A stretch of 64,000 nucleotides of DNA from Leisingera sp. ANG-M1 (GTDB lineage Bacteria; Pseudomonadota; Alphaproteobacteria; Rhodobacterales; Rhodobacteraceae). Under the pieces are notes generated by a model. That model made no database searches and was not told where the DNA came from. It saw nothing but the letters and a program-made list of their open reading frames with translations. Below are positions 63,517 through 64,000 of this stretch, one piece after another; position 1 is the stretch's first letter; the number at the start of each line of letters is the position of its first letter. The translations under genes were made by a program, and so were the position numbers. The DNA lies in contig NZ_JWLC01000005.1 in assembly GCF_000813745.1 (NCBI RefSeq), forward strand, positions 186,001-250,000, in the 5' to 3' direction.

Positions 63517-63743
63517 GGCCCAAGCGGTGCGGCAAGCCGCCGCGGGATGCAAGGGGAAAGGCTGCGGCCGCGGACGTATTTTGCCGGAAGGAAGAGGGGC
63601 GCTGCCCCTCTTGGCCGTTGGCCAATTCACCCCGGGATATTTGAGGCAAGAGGAAAGCGGCAGGCGGAGGGGCTTCCAAAAGGGCGGCAGTGTCGCACGG
63701 AAGGGGTTTTCTTTTGGGAAAACCTCCGTTATGGAGCCTGCCC
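63517..63743. repeat. Intergenic region with dispersed repeat and leader hairpin
   Basis: AAGAGGGGC-GCT-GCCCCTCTT (63592-63612) is a perfect hairpin. It is followed by TTGGCC-GT-TGGCCAA-like symmetry and the tail ACCCCGGGATATTTGAGG (63629 onward), the second copy of the element at 17777. At 63697-63729 ACGGA...GGTTTTC-TTTTG-GGAAAACC-TCCGT forms a strong bulged hairpin immediately before the leader ORF ribosome site. Confidence 0.55.
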
Positions 63744-63797
63744 ATGATCAAACGCGCAAATATCACCATCTCGCGACGCCGACGCCGCCTGGCGTAA
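63744..63797 (+). CDS. Arginine-rich leader peptide before argD (17 aa)
   Basis: ATG 63744 is preceded by GGAG at the ideal seven-base spacing. The peptide MIKRANITISRRRRRLA ends at TAA 63797 and holds six Arg in 17 residues, five consecutive (CGA CGC CGA CGC CGC). It precedes the arginine-biosynthesis gene argD by 113 bases. Such runs of codons for the pathway's end product are the mark of attenuation leaders. I see no classical T-run terminator between leader and argD, so control could act on translation or Rho. The inference is from position and composition. Confidence 0.6.
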   Translation: MIKRANITISRRRRRLA

Positions 63798-63910
63798 ACG
63801 GCCCTTTGATCTGTTGTGCCATCTGACGGCACATTCCCTCCCAATTCCGTTGACCTATGGCCTGGCTTGCGTCACAGCTTTGGCTTCACATCACCAAAAG
63901 GATGATCCTG

Positions 63911-64000
63911 ATGATCCCGTCCGTTCTGCCAACCTACAACCGTGCACCGCTTGAGTTCGTCAAAGGCGAAGGCGCCTGGCTGACTACGGCGGACGGGCGA
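63911..64000 (+). CDS. argD: Acetylornithine aminotransferase, N-terminal fragment (runs off right edge)
   Basis: ATG 63911 follows AAAAGGATGATC. The thirty visible residues begin MIPSVLPTYNRAPLEFVKGEG and end WLTTADGR, the usual start of ArgD/aspartate-aminotransferase-family proteins. ArgD converts N-acetylglutamate semialdehyde to N-acetylornithine in arginine synthesis. An in-frame ATG at 63902 is too close to the ribosome site. The gene continues beyond the window. Confidence 0.85.
   Translation, partial: MIPSVLPTYNRAPLEFVKGEGAWLTTADGR

Overview
The window is chromosomal DNA of a GC-rich alphaproteobacterium, most likely a marine Rhodobacteraceae of the Roseobacter group (Leisingera/Phaeobacter-like). 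This is inferred from gene content: GcrA-type cell-cycle regulator, fused Sat-CysC, DUF6455 and DUF1467 proteins, several Hint_2 proteins, Lrp divergent from trxB, and the lgt/methyltransferase/pgeF operon. Most of the window is housekeeping sequence. I see no rRNA, tRNA, CRISPR array, prophage or intact insertion sequence.

Layout. 1-9 kb: the start of a YjhX-family protein at the left edge, Sat-CysC preceded in frame by a MarR-like module, a membrane 2Fe-2S/adenylate cyclase, a Hint protein, a trxB-RES operon divergent from lrp, and a second Hint protein. 9-20 kb: the lgt/methyltransferase/pgeF operon, ubiK, several small proteins, sigZ, a DUF2652 protein, ybjN, proC-csaA-2-hydroxyacid dehydrogenase, a third Hint protein and tdk. 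20-34 kb: arsH, a secreted trypsin-like protease, a proline-racemase homologue without its cysteines, carB, pabB-pabC, aspS, and a DUF1800/DUF1501 pair. 34-38 kb: a decayed IS5-like transposase in a 1.2 kb non-coding stretch, a response regulator with a coupled small membrane protein, mce and DUF1467. 37-46.7 kb: EI24 protein, nitroreductase, M48 lipoprotein, YigZ, three tandem DUF6455 genes behind a perfect FNR box, CDGSH protein, cupin, dgkA, an AT-rich orphan gene, rimO, and a mosaic pentapeptide-repeat gene. 46.7-54 kb: an AsmA protein and the operon kpsT-kpsE-kdsA-phosphomannomutase (capsule/Kdo export and precursor supply). 54-64 kb: UDG-SseB, NTF2-like, YghU, YHS protein, a hydrolase/LysR divergent pair, gcrA, an orphan ABC-2 permease, MFS and DMT carriers, and at the right edge an arginine-rich 17-residue leader ORF followed by the start of argD.

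The most interesting signals are regulatory or small. They are (i) the Arg-codon leader ORF before argD, a candidate arginine-sensing leader; (ii) a perfect FNR box set to drive three paralogous cysteine-rich DUF6455 proteins; (iii) a repeated intergenic RNA-like element with a compensatory base-pair change, flanking the low-GC island at 42.8-45.2 kb; (iv) the in-frame MarR/Sat-CysC fusion with a perfect dyad just upstream; (v) a RES-domain protein coupled to trxB with no antitoxin; (vi) helically phased ATTGCGC repeats between lrp and trxB; and (vii) several unlisted small proteins (24, 45, 46 and 51 residues).
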